Source: SZUA-430 sp964483585
GTDB lineage: Bacteria > Pseudomonadota > Alphaproteobacteria > Micropepsales > Micropepsaceae
Direction of reading: 5' to 3'
Length of the DNA: 64,000 bases
Assembly (NCBI GenBank): GCA_964483585.1
Contig: CAZABH010000016.1
Coordinates: 4,131-68,130, forward strand
The notes under the pieces: generated by a model
The model's input: the letters and a program-made list of their open reading frames with translations, nothing else
Database searches by the model: none
What the model was told of the DNA's origin: nothing
Shown here: piece after piece, positions 42,737 to 50,990 of the stretch
Layout: each line of letters starts with the position of its first letter
Position numbering within the stretch: the first letter of the stretch is position 1
Translations under genes and position numbers: made by a program

Positions 42737-43681
42737 GTGTCGCTTCCTATGGTTGCTGTTCTGGTGGGGATGCTTCTTGCCATCTGGCTTGTCATTGCTG
42801 GCCTCGTCATGCTGTTGGCGCCGCGCGTTGCCCTTCGCGCTGTTGCCGGGTTCGGGAGCACTGCGCTTGTCCACTTCGGCGAGCTTGGCTTTCGCTTCGC
42901 TGCTGGGGTGGCGCTGGTTGTTGCTGATCCTTCATCCAGCGCCTCCGGTATCGTGGCCCCGATCGGGTGGTTCCTGATAGTCTCGTCTGTTGTGCTCATG
43001 CTCCTTCCGCGGTCATGGCATGCAGCCTATGCGATTTGGTGGGCGAGACGGCTTCCGCCCGTGTTTTTGCGCTTGGTTGCGCCAATTGCCATTGCTGGCG
43101 GGCTGGTCCTCATGAACGTACTTGTTTCGGGTCCCAGCGGACCTGTCGCTTTGTCATGTGCGGCGCCAACCAACCCCTGGGTATCTGCAGGGTGCTCGTT
43201 GATTGATCTCGTTGGGGGCGCACCAAGGTCTGATGGCAGACTTGAACAGGGACCGGATACAGAGGCGCGCGTTCTCGAGTTGTCGATTGCTACTGGGCGC
43301 TATGGGGTGATGCTCACGCAGGTGCGTGAGATTCTCAGGCTTCCCGAGCCCAACGAGCCGGCCGTCACGCCGTCCTCTGAAAGTTTGCCGCAAGCGGTTC
43401 GGCATATTGCTGAACAGCAGGCAGTTATCGCTCGCGAACTTGTGTCGGATGCCAGGCTTGCCTGCGTGCGTGATGATTTGGCCTCGGCCGTGCGGCAGCT
43501 TGCCTGCGAAACAGCGGGCACACTGCCGCCGATTTTCCAAGTGCCGGTGAGCCCCGCGCTTGTGGAGGTTGCTGCGCGCGATGAAGCATTGGGTGCCTTT
43601 GTCACGCGTTGGTGGGGCAGCGTGTGCGCCAGTGCGCCCCCGTCCTCCGAGGGCGAGATGCGGGCTTGTCCGATTGAATAG
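42737..43681 (+). CDS. membrane protein of unknown function
   Basis: About 314 residues from GTG 42737, which has AGAGGGGG eight bases upstream; a TTG at 42713 and ATG 42749 are alternatives. The N-terminal third has three or four hydrophobic helices (residues about 5-130). A mostly helical soluble domain of about 180 residues follows (ARVLELSIATGRYGVMLTQVREIL). Several cysteines are present. No family is recognised. It is downstream of HPr on the same strand and precedes ahcY, but whether it is in either transcript is unclear. Confidence 0.6.
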   Translation: MSLPMVAVLVGMLLAIWLVIAGLVMLLAPRVALRAVAGFGSTALVHFGELGFRFAAGVALVVADPSSSASGIVAPIGWFLIVSSVVLMLLPRSWHAAYAIWWARRLPPVFLRLVAPIAIAGGLVLMNVLVSGPSGPVALSCAAPTNPWVSAGCSLIDLVGGAPRSDGRLEQGPDTEARVLELSIATGRYGVMLTQVREILRLPEPNEPAVTPSSESLPQAVRHIAEQQAVIARELVSDARLACVRDDLASAVRQLACETAGTLPPIFQVPVSPALVEVAARDEALGAFVTRWWGSVCASAPPSSEGEMRACPIE

Positions 43682-43713
43682 AGCCAAAAGACATCTGGAT
43701 TTGCGCTGAAAAA

Positions 43714-43735
43714 CATATAAAGACTTCTTTATATG
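43714..43735 (+). promoter_or_regulatory. SahR operator upstream of ahcY
   Basis: A perfect 22-bp inverted repeat with arms CATATAAAGA and TCTTTATATG and centre CT. It matches the AT-rich palindrome of SahR, the ArsR-family repressor that responds to S-adenosylhomocysteine and controls ahcY and methionine-cycle genes in Proteobacteria. It ends four bases before the -35 element of the ahcY promoter. Confidence 0.8.
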
Positions 43736-43739
43736 CTTC

Positions 43740-43768
43740 TTGAGGCGCTTAGTTGCGGGTGCTATAGA
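43740..43768 (+). promoter_or_regulatory. ahcY promoter
   Basis: TTGAGG (43740-43745), 17 bases, TATAGA (43763-43768). Transcription from about 43775 gives a leader of some 50 bases that contains a hairpin GGCGCT / AGCGCC (43783-43802) before the ribosome site GAGGAA. Confidence 0.7.
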
Positions 43769-43824
43769 GGCGCACTTTCACAGGCGCTCCCAAGGCAGCG
43801 CCCCGAACCTATTGAGGAATTTTC

Positions 43825-45219
43825 ATGGCCAACGATTACGTCGTCGCCGACATCAAGCTTGCCGATTATGGGCGTCGTGAAATTGCGATTGCTGAAACCG
43901 AAATGCCCGGGCTCATGGCGACGCGTGAGGAATATGGCTCTTCCAAGCCTCTCAAGGGCGCCCGTATTGCCGGTTGCCTTCACATGACCATCCAGACAGC
44001 CGTGTTGATCGAAACGCTGAAGGTACTTGGGGCAGATGTGCGCTGGGCCTCGTGCAATATTTTCTCGACGCAAGACCATGCTGCTGCAGCTATTGCGGCT
44101 GCCGGCATTCCCGTCTTTGCCAAGAAGGGCGAGACGTTGATCGAGTATTGGGAGTATGTCCACCGCATATTCGAGTGGGCTGATGGTGGCGCTCCGAACA
44201 TGATCCTCGATGACGGGGGTGATGCGACGTTGTTGTGCGTGCTGGGCCCGAAGGCAGAGAAGGATCTCTCCGTCATCTCCACGCCGGCGAATGAGGAAGA
44301 GGAGGCGCTCTTTGCCGTCATGCGGAAGGTGATCGAGCAAAAGCCAGGCTGGTATTCAAAGATGGCTGCAGCGATCAAGGGGGTGACCGAGGAGACGACC
44401 ACGGGTGTGCATCGGCTCTACCAGATGGCCGAACGCAAGGAGCTTCCGTTCCCGGCGATCAATGTGAACGACAGCGTCACGAAGTCCAAGTTCGATAATC
44501 TCTATGGGTGTCGCGAGAGCCTCGTCGATGGTATCCGTCGAGGTACCGACGTCATGATGGCGGGAAAGATCGCGATGGTGGCGGGCTTCGGTGACGTCGG
44601 CAAGGGATCGGCGGCAAGCCTGCGCAATGCAGGGTGCCGTGTTATCGTATCCGAGATCGATCCGATCTGTGCCCTGCAGGCGGCGATGGAAGGCTATGAG
44701 GTGACCACGATGGACGATGCGGCGCCGCGTGCCGACATCTTCGTCACGGCCACCGGAAATGTTGACGTCATTACCGTCGACCACATGCGTCGCATGAAGG
44801 ACCGCGCGATTGTCTGCAACATTGGTCATTTTGACTCTGAAATACAGGTCGCGGCCCTCAAGAACTTCAAGTGGCACAACGTGAAGCCGCAGGTTGATGA
44901 GGTCGAGTTCTCCGACGGAAAGCGGATCATCCTGCTTTCGGAGGGCCGTCTTGTGAACCTCGGTAATGCCACGGGACATCCGAGTTTTGTCATGAGCTCT
45001 TCGTTCACCAACCAGACCCTCGCGCAGGTCGAGCTCTGGCAAAATGGGGCGCGCTACGAGAACAAGGTTTATACCTTGCCAAAGAAGCTCGACGAGAAGG
45101 TGGCTCGCCTGCACTTGGCGAAACTGGGCGCGAAGTTGACAGAGCTGTCGTCGAAGCAGGCTGACTATCTTGGGATCGGGCAGGAGGGTCCGTTCAAGTC
45201 AGACCACTATCGTTACTAG
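43825..45219 (+). CDS. ahcY: adenosylhomocysteinase
   Basis: S-adenosylhomocysteine hydrolase, 464 residues, which splits SAH into adenosine and homocysteine and so keeps methylation running. It is NAD-dependent, with the Rossmann motif GFGDVGKGSA. Other conserved segments are IAGCLHMTIQTAVLIETL and the C-terminal FKSDHYRY. The SahR operator and promoter upstream indicate induction when SAH builds up. Nothing is unusual in the protein. Confidence 0.98.
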   Translation: MANDYVVADIKLADYGRREIAIAETEMPGLMATREEYGSSKPLKGARIAGCLHMTIQTAVLIETLKVLGADVRWASCNIFSTQDHAAAAIAAAGIPVFAKKGETLIEYWEYVHRIFEWADGGAPNMILDDGGDATLLCVLGPKAEKDLSVISTPANEEEEALFAVMRKVIEQKPGWYSKMAAAIKGVTEETTTGVHRLYQMAERKELPFPAINVNDSVTKSKFDNLYGCRESLVDGIRRGTDVMMAGKIAMVAGFGDVGKGSAASLRNAGCRVIVSEIDPICALQAAMEGYEVTTMDDAAPRADIFVTATGNVDVITVDHMRRMKDRAIVCNIGHFDSEIQVAALKNFKWHNVKPQVDEVEFSDGKRIILLSEGRLVNLGNATGHPSFVMSSSFTNQTLAQVELWQNGARYENKVYTLPKKLDEKVARLHLAKLGAKLTELSSKQADYLGIGQEGPFKSDHYRY

Positions 45220-45237
45220 GGCTTTGGGGTATAGAGC

Positions 45238-45795
45238 ATGATCAGGGTGACTCTTGCCGGCAGCCTTGCAGTCCTTGCTACTTGGCTCACTGCCGTGCTC
45301 TCGGCGTCACCGGCGCTGGCTGCTGGCTGTGACGTCTCGGCTGGTACGGCGTGGGCTCCGGCACGCCAACGGCCGTTCAGGGCCGAAGCGTTCGCGCATG
45401 GTCCTAGTTGCGGCAAGGCCGTGGTGCTGGTTGTCGTGCGTGGTGCTGATGGGACACCTCTCTGGACTGACAGCCGGGTGGGAGCGTTTGTCATGCTCTT
45501 TGCCGGCGTCAAGACGAGCCGCGAGATGCAGTCTGCCCTTACTGAGTGGATCCGACAGGATCATCAGTTCAAGTCTGCGGCAAGCCTTCCGTCCTGGCCG
45601 CCCGGGGCTGAGCAACCCGTGAGCGGAGAGTTTCCGTTTCTTCCCGACGAAGCCGTCGATCGCGACTTCTATGAGGCGGCGCGGCGGGCGCAGTTGCCGC
45701 TTTTCTGCTACGTGCAGGGCATGGAAAGCATGGCTTGCGTGGTCCTGAAAGATGGCGGAATGACCAAGATTGGCGTCCAACTCTTCCCTGGTTGA
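45238..45795 (+). CDS. exported protein of unknown function
   Basis: A 185-residue protein with a Sec signal peptide (hydrophobic residues about 5-28, cleavage near ALA). The mature part has four cysteines. No catalytic motif or family is recognised. It starts 18 bases after the ahcY stop and is followed by a strong terminator, so it is probably the last gene of the ahcY transcript, or is transcribed from its own weak promoter. Confidence 0.65.
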   Translation: MIRVTLAGSLAVLATWLTAVLSASPALAAGCDVSAGTAWAPARQRPFRAEAFAHGPSCGKAVVLVVVRGADGTPLWTDSRVGAFVMLFAGVKTSREMQSALTEWIRQDHQFKSAASLPSWPPGAEQPVSGEFPFLPDEAVDRDFYEAARRAQLPLFCYVQGMESMACVVLKDGGMTKIGVQLFPG

Positions 45796-45812
45796 TGCCC
45801 AGGTTGCGTCTC

Positions 45813-45845
45813 AAGGGCGGTCCGACTGTTCGGACCGCCCTTTTT
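45813..45845 (+). terminator. strong Rho-independent terminator
   Basis: A perfect 13-base stem (AAGGGCGGTCCGA / TCGGACCGCCCTT) with a four-base CTGT loop is followed by further T residues. It ends the ahcY/exported-protein transcript. Confidence 0.92.
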
Positions 45846-46363
45846 GCATCCTTTTGTCTGGTGGTGGGCTGCCTCGCGCCTCATGCCCTTGCGTCGTGAA
45901 AGTGTTATCTGAACGTAAACATTCCGTACCCGGCCGTTCTGAATGACGGGGGCATTTCTGTTTCACGCGCAGCTATCGCATTTCGGCAACACCTGTGATC
46001 GAGGGTCTCTGGCGATCTTTTCCTGCCGGGGAGCTTGAGAATTTTTTTTCATCCCACTGATTCACAAGCACTTTCGTTTTTGTCTTCAGCCAGGGTCGTG
46101 CGTGAACCGGGGGGGCTGAAACCGGTCCTCGCCGGGTCGTTGTGCGGTGACCCAAAACGGACAATCGGGCGGTGTGTTCCTATCATCGTTTCACGAAGTG
46201 ATTCTCGCATCTGGGGTTGCGGGCGTGAACTGATGTGGAGGGGGCTCACCGGCAGAGATTGAGGTCAACAGGCAGCAGCTGCTGCCCGCGCTGAGTCACT
46301 CTCCGTCTGTCCGGGTTGCCGAACTCCTTTCTTGTGTATGCCGCCTGAACCTCCTGAAGCAGC
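45846..46363. other. intergenic region upstream of divL
   Basis: About 520 bases without a convincing gene; the short open frames lack homology and ribosome sites. A run of eight T lies near 46041-46048, and a perfect 16-bp palindrome GGCAGCAG-CTGCTGCC lies at 46271-46286. The divL promoter must be here, but I could not pick a convincing -35/-10 pair, and I saw no full CtrA box (TTAA-N7-TTAA). Confidence 0.5.
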
Positions 46364-48736
46364 ATGGGGCTGGTCTTGGATCTGACGAACGACATTGGGG
46401 TTTGGTTGCCGTTCGGCGTGACACTCGGTGCGATTGCGCTTGCGGGTTCGCTGGCGCTGGTTTTGATCGCGATGCGGGCGAGGTCGGATGCTTTGCTGCG
46501 CCGTACGGCTGCGCGCGGTGCCCGGGCGGAGGCCCGCTTCCAGAAAGAAGCCGCGATCGTGTCTGCGGAGCCTGGCGCTTTGTTCGTCTGGCGCAACATT
46601 GGCGGCGAGCCCTTTGCCAGGACCGGATCAGACAGCGTGCTGTCCGGCGTACTGGATGCTGATGAGAGCGGGCAGCTCAGGGATGCGCTCGAGACGCTGG
46701 GTGCCAGTGGATCGATGTTTTCGCTGACTGTTCCCGGAGCCGATGGTCGCGTGTTCCAGGCCTACGGCAAGCCGGCTGCCGGGCAGGCCGCGCTCTGGCT
46801 CAGGGATGTCACACCAGATGCAGAGGCAAGCTACAATCTTTCCGTGCGGCTGGACGCAAGTGAAGAAGAGCGTTCAAGGCTTGGCGATCTGCTCGATGCA
46901 GCTCCCATGCCAGTCTGGCGACGCGACACATCACTGAACCTGGTCTGGGCCAATCGCGCCTATGTGGATGCGGTGGATCCTTCGGCGGGAGAAGACGTGA
47001 TCTCCGACCAGATCGAGCTGGATCGCGATAGCCGCGTGCTTGCCGAGCGTGCCCTGGAGACGAAACAGGCTCAGACCGAGACGCGCTACGTCGTGGTGAA
47101 GGGGCAGCGGCGTGCCTTCGATATCTCTGCCGTGCCGATGGATACCGGCGTTGCGTCCTATGCCATCGATGTCACCGATATCGATGAGACCAAGCGCCTG
47201 CTGCAGCAACATATCGATACGCATGAAGAGACGCTGCACCGCTTGCCAGTGGCTGTTGCCATCTTCGGACCAGACCAGCGGCTGAAGTTCTCGAACAAGG
47301 CGTATGGCCGGCTCTGGGACCTTGATGACCGCTGGCTTGCGACGCATCCGTCCGATGGCGAGATCCTCGAGCGCCTGCGTGAGTTGCGCAAGCTTCCAGA
47401 GCAGAGAGACTTTTCCTCGTGGAAGCGCGAGAGACTTGCACTTTACACCAATGTCATTGAGGAGCGTGAGGAGCATTGGCATATGCCGCGCAATGTCACG
47501 CTGCGTGTCACCTGCCAACCCCATCCTCATGGTGGTCTCATCTTCATTTATGCCGACGTCTCGAACCAGATGGAGCTTGAGCGTCGCTTCAATCAGTTGT
47601 CGAGCGTTCAGCGGACGACTATCGATCACCTGAGCGAGGCGCTGGCCGTGTTTGGCACGGATGGCAGGCTCAAACTTTTCAACAAGGCTTTCGCAGAGAT
47701 TTGGGCCATCGATCCAGCGAAGCTTGGGGGGCAACCTCGCTTTGCGGATGTCTTCACCCTCTGCCGCGGCAAGCTTGCCGACGAAGGGCACTGGAGCCAG
47801 ATGACGGCCCTGATCACCGGTGCCACGCAGGAGCGGCGCGTGCACGTCGAAAGGCTGAATTGTGCCAACGAGACCGTACTGAGCTGCAGTGCAGCCCCAT
47901 TGCCCGACGGGTCGCTGTTGCTTTCCTATCGCGATGTCACCGATACGATCATGCGCGAGAGGGCGCTCGAAGAGCGTAATCAGGCGTTGCTTGCGGCTGA
48001 CAAACTGAAGTCAGACTTCATTTCGAATGTCTCGTATCAGCTGCGTACGCCACTGACTTCGATCTCTGGCTTCGCACAGATGCTGCAGGAGGGGGTTGCT
48101 GGCGGGCTGAGCGACAGGCAGGGCGCCTATGTCGCCGATATCCTCAACGCCTCTCGAACACTTGAGACTTTGATCGACGACATTCTTGATCTTGCCCTCA
48201 TTGAAGCTGGTACCATCGAGCTCGACCGCAGAGTGGTGGATGTCGCCGATGTGCTTTCGGGGGTGATGCCGCTGGTGCAGGAGCGAGCCCGCAAAGCGGC
48301 CGTCGAGATCGTGAACGAAACGCCGCGGCGACTTTGCGAGCTGCATGCCGACCAGAAACGCCTGCTTCAGATTGTCTATAATCTGGTCATCAACGCCATT
48401 GAGCATACGCCTGCCAACGGTCGTATTGCCTATGGGGCCGAGCTTTCGGCTAATGAGGTCAGGGTCTATGTCAGTGACTCGGGCGTTGGTATCCCGGCCG
48501 CTTACCAACCAGTTGCCTTCGAGCGTTTCCAGTCCCAGACCCGCACAAAAGATGCAAGACGTGCGGGGCTGGGTCTTGCTCTTGTGCGCAGCTTCGTCGA
48601 GCTGCATGGCGGTTGGGTCGAGATGGATTCGGTGGTTGGGCGCGGCACGCGCGTAACCTGCCACTTCCCTCGTCGGCAGGTGGCGTCGGGCGATCTTGCC
48701 TCCGAGGGCGGTACGCCGGAAGCGAGGGCGCAGTAG
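46364..48736 (+). CDS. divL: DivL-type PAS sensor pseudo-histidine kinase
   Basis: Multi-PAS signalling protein of 790 residues. One N-terminal membrane helix (about 7-32) is followed by three or four PAS-like modules (about 70-530), the dimerisation helix and the HATPase domain (NLVINAIEHTP, DSGVGIP, GLGLALV). The phospho-acceptor position is tyrosine Y558 in NVSYQLRTPLTSI, where kinases have His. Caulobacter DivL has the same substitution (Y550) and similar length and layout. DivL works with DivK and CckA to control CtrA and polarity. The following tsaE-amgK-murU-addB-addA order also fits the divL neighbourhood, although a ferredoxin unit is inserted here. Confidence 0.9.
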   Translation: MGLVLDLTNDIGVWLPFGVTLGAIALAGSLALVLIAMRARSDALLRRTAARGARAEARFQKEAAIVSAEPGALFVWRNIGGEPFARTGSDSVLSGVLDADESGQLRDALETLGASGSMFSLTVPGADGRVFQAYGKPAAGQAALWLRDVTPDAEASYNLSVRLDASEEERSRLGDLLDAAPMPVWRRDTSLNLVWANRAYVDAVDPSAGEDVISDQIELDRDSRVLAERALETKQAQTETRYVVVKGQRRAFDISAVPMDTGVASYAIDVTDIDETKRLLQQHIDTHEETLHRLPVAVAIFGPDQRLKFSNKAYGRLWDLDDRWLATHPSDGEILERLRELRKLPEQRDFSSWKRERLALYTNVIEEREEHWHMPRNVTLRVTCQPHPHGGLIFIYADVSNQMELERRFNQLSSVQRTTIDHLSEALAVFGTDGRLKLFNKAFAEIWAIDPAKLGGQPRFADVFTLCRGKLADEGHWSQMTALITGATQERRVHVERLNCANETVLSCSAAPLPDGSLLLSYRDVTDTIMRERALEERNQALLAADKLKSDFISNVSYQLRTPLTSISGFAQMLQEGVAGGLSDRQGAYVADILNASRTLETLIDDILDLALIEAGTIELDRRVVDVADVLSGVMPLVQERARKAAVEIVNETPRRLCELHADQKRLLQIVYNLVINAIEHTPANGRIAYGAELSANEVRVYVSDSGVGIPAAYQPVAFERFQSQTRTKDARRAGLGLALVRSFVELHGGWVEMDSVVGRGTRVTCHFPRRQVASGDLASEGGTPEARAQ

Positions 48737-48788
48737 CCCCGACGGCAATCCCTTCAGATCGCCGCCCCTTGAACGGAAGTGCGTGGGG

Positions 48789-49109
48789 TCAGTGCTGGCT
48801 CTTCGGCATGCGGACGGTCAGACCGTCCAATGCGTCGGTGATCCGGATCTGGCAGGAGAGGCGGCTGGTTGGTTCAACGCCTTCGGCGAAGTCCAACATG
48901 GTCTTTTCCATTTCCTGCATCGGATCGATCTTTCCAAGCCACGCGTTGTCCACGTAGACATGGCAGGTCGCGCAGGCGCAGGCACCGCCACAATCGGCAT
49001 CGATTCCTGGTATCAGGTTCTTAACGGCGCCTTCCATCACGGTCATGCCAGTCTGGACGTCGACGACGTGTTCCTTGCCGTTGTGCTCGATGTACTTGAT
49101 TTTTGCCAT
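48789..49109 (-). CDS. [2Fe-2S] ferredoxin, adrenodoxin type
   Basis: A 106-residue electron carrier. Cluster ligands are C40, C46, C49 and C86, with spacing CX5CX2C, typical of adrenodoxin, terpredoxin and other P450-donor ferredoxins. C44 is an extra cysteine. It lies on the minus strand, downstream of the ferredoxin reductase gene, and the pair is transcribed together. It converges on divL. A class I P450 is encoded at 12250 without its own donor, so this ferredoxin is a candidate partner; it may also serve iron-sulfur assembly, hydroxylases or other P450s. Confidence 0.93.
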   Translation of the reverse strand: MAKIKYIEHNGKEHVVDVQTGMTVMEGAVKNLIPGIDADCGGACACATCHVYVDNAWLGKIDPMQEMEKTMLDFAEGVEPTSRLSCQIRITDALDGLTVRMPKSQH

Positions 49110-49131
49110 GGGACTACCCGGTTCTGTTCGT

Positions 49132-50346
49132 TCAGAGCATGTCTTTCATAGGAATGGCCTTGTCTGCAAGCCGTTCCGGCGCGACCCGTGCGCGCGCTGC
49201 AATGAGACGCCTACCCATCATGTATTCGGGAGCGGCGTTTACCGCTTCCACGGCCGTGATGGTGCCATTGCGCAGGTGAAATGCTGCAAAACTGCGGCTC
49301 GTCCGGTCTCCCCTGAGGACGATTTCGTCCTGGGAAGTGGAGAGGCCTGCGATCTGCAGTTTCAGGTCATATTGGTCTGACCAGAACCAGGGCACTTCGT
49401 CGTAGGGCTTTGGGCGTCCGAGGATCGACAGGGCGGCGTGCTTGGCTTGGTCGATCGCGTTCTGAACCGACTCCAGGCGGACGCGGCCTTGCTCGGCGAA
49501 TGAATTGGGCAAGTTGGCACAGTCGCCAATCGCGTAGATATCCGGGTCGTCCGTCTGGCCAAAGGCGTTGACCCGGATGCCGTTGTCGACGTCGAGGCCT
49601 GCGTCGCCGGCGAGTTCAGTGTTGGGCAGGATGCCGATGCCTATCAGCATGAGATCGGCTGGTACCACACCTGATGACGTGCCGATGGCCAGGGTTTCCC
49701 CCGTCCGTTCGATGGACTCGGTGCGCACATAACAACGAAGATCGACGCCTGCGCGGCGATGTTCATCTTCAAAAAATTCAGAAATCTGAGTAGAGGCTGC
49801 CCGTGCCAAAACCCGCGGGGCGGCTTCAATGACGCAGACTTTCAAGCCTCGCTTGACGGCGACGGCCGCCACTTCGAGGCCGATATAGCCCGCACCGATA
49901 ATCGCCAACCGCTTTCCCGGGATCAAGGCGGGGCGCAGGCGATCGACATCATCGATGCCGCGCAGGTAATGGCATGCAGGATCCTCAGCCCCCGGCAGGG
50001 GCAGCTTCCTGACCCGTGACCCCGTCGCAAGGACGAGTTTGGTCCATGAGAGGTCTCGTCCATCCGACAGTCTGACGGTGCGTGCTGGCCGGTCGATTGC
50101 TGACACCCGTGTGTCCAGCACAAGGGTACAGGTGTTTTCTTCGTAGAAGCCGGACGGCTTGATGAACAGTCGGTCGGTGGTGATTTCGCCCTTCAGGAAG
50201 GCCTTTGAGAGAGGCGGGCGCTGATAGGGCAGGTGAGGTTCGTCACCGATGATGGTGATGGCACCCGCATAGCCTTCGGCGCGAAGGGACGCTGCCATTT
50301 GCGATGCGGCCTGGCCGGCGCCGACGATAATGACCGAATCGCCCAT
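49132..50346 (-). CDS. FAD-dependent ferredoxin reductase
   Basis: NAD(P)H:ferredoxin reductase of 404 residues, of the putidaredoxin/terpredoxin reductase type. It has an N-terminal FAD site (VIIVGAGQAASQMAASL), YQRPPLSKAFLKGE near 45-60, and an NAD site (IIGAGYIGLEVAAVAV). ATG 50346 gives the FAD motif at once. It is 22 bases upstream of the ferredoxin on the same strand, making an NADH-reductase-ferredoxin chain for a monooxygenase or P450. It is divergent from tsaE. No oxygenase gene lies beside it. Confidence 0.92.
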   Translation of the reverse strand: MGDSVIIVGAGQAASQMAASLRAEGYAGAITIIGDEPHLPYQRPPLSKAFLKGEITTDRLFIKPSGFYEENTCTLVLDTRVSAIDRPARTVRLSDGRDLSWTKLVLATGSRVRKLPLPGAEDPACHYLRGIDDVDRLRPALIPGKRLAIIGAGYIGLEVAAVAVKRGLKVCVIEAAPRVLARAASTQISEFFEDEHRRAGVDLRCYVRTESIERTGETLAIGTSSGVVPADLMLIGIGILPNTELAGDAGLDVDNGIRVNAFGQTDDPDIYAIGDCANLPNSFAEQGRVRLESVQNAIDQAKHAALSILGRPKPYDEVPWFWSDQYDLKLQIAGLSTSQDEIVLRGDRTSRSFAAFHLRNGTITAVEAVNAAPEYMMGRRLIAARARVAPERLADKAIPMKDML

Positions 50347-50501
50347 GTTCTGCTTTCTGGAAGGTGACAAGCCGGGGTGCGTTAGCATGGACCCTGCTCG
50401 GCGATCAACCTTGCCAAAGCCCTGTTTTCGCAGGTTTCCTTACGCATTGAACAGGGTGGGGGCGTGAGGGTAGTAAGTGTCGCCCAACGGACAGGTGAGT
50501 G

Positions 50502-50990
50502 ATGGCCTGCGACAGCTACCTGCTGCAAATGAACCTGAATGGCATTCAGGCAACCGATCGTATTGCGGCGACCCTGGCACGCAACCTGAGGGTCGGGGAT
50601 TTCATCGCGCTTGCCGGTGCGCTTGGCGCAGGCAAGACCACGTTCGCGCGAAGCCTGGTCCAGACCCTGGTTCCGGGCGAGGAAGTTCCAAGCCCCACCT
50701 TCACGCTGGTGCAGTCCTATGACGCGCCGGGATGCCGGGTCGTCCATGCCGACCTCTATCGGGTCAAGTCGGAGCGGGAGGTCGTGGAACTTGGCTTCGA
50801 CGAGGCGCTTGAGGCAGGCGCGCTCATTGTCGAGTGGCCCGACCGCATGGGCCGCCTGATGCCGTCCGACAGGCTCGACATCATCCTCGAGGTTGATGAC
50901 GGCACAGAGGAGCGGCGCGCCAAGCTGATCGGGCGGGGCTCGTGGGCGCAGCGTTTACGGGTTTTCGTCCGCAGTGGGGTGCTGTCGTGA
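50502..50990 (+). CDS. tsaE: tRNA threonylcarbamoyladenosine biosynthesis ATPase TsaE
   Basis: A 162-residue P-loop ATPase needed for t6A modification of ANN-decoding tRNAs with TsaB, TsaC and TsaD. The Walker A is GALGAGKTT (about 39-47), and SPTFTLVQSY and HADLYR are family motifs. ATG 50502 has AGGTGAG upstream; ATG 50529 is possible. It is followed by amgK with a GTGA overlap, so it heads the amgK-murU-addB-addA transcript. Confidence 0.95.
   Translation: MACDSYLLQMNLNGIQATDRIAATLARNLRVGDFIALAGALGAGKTTFARSLVQTLVPGEEVPSPTFTLVQSYDAPGCRVVHADLYRVKSEREVVELGFDEALEAGALIVEWPDRMGRLMPSDRLDIILEVDDGTEERRAKLIGRGSWAQRLRVFVRSGVLS

Noticed and set aside
43775..43824. SAH or SAM riboswitch in the ahcY leader
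   Set aside because: The leader is too short and lacks the conserved SAH/SAM aptamer core; only one simple hairpin is visible, and the SahR operator explains regulation.
45973..46262. small genes upstream of divL
   Set aside because: Several frames on both strands are open for 60-75 codons, none with a ribosome site or recognisable motif.
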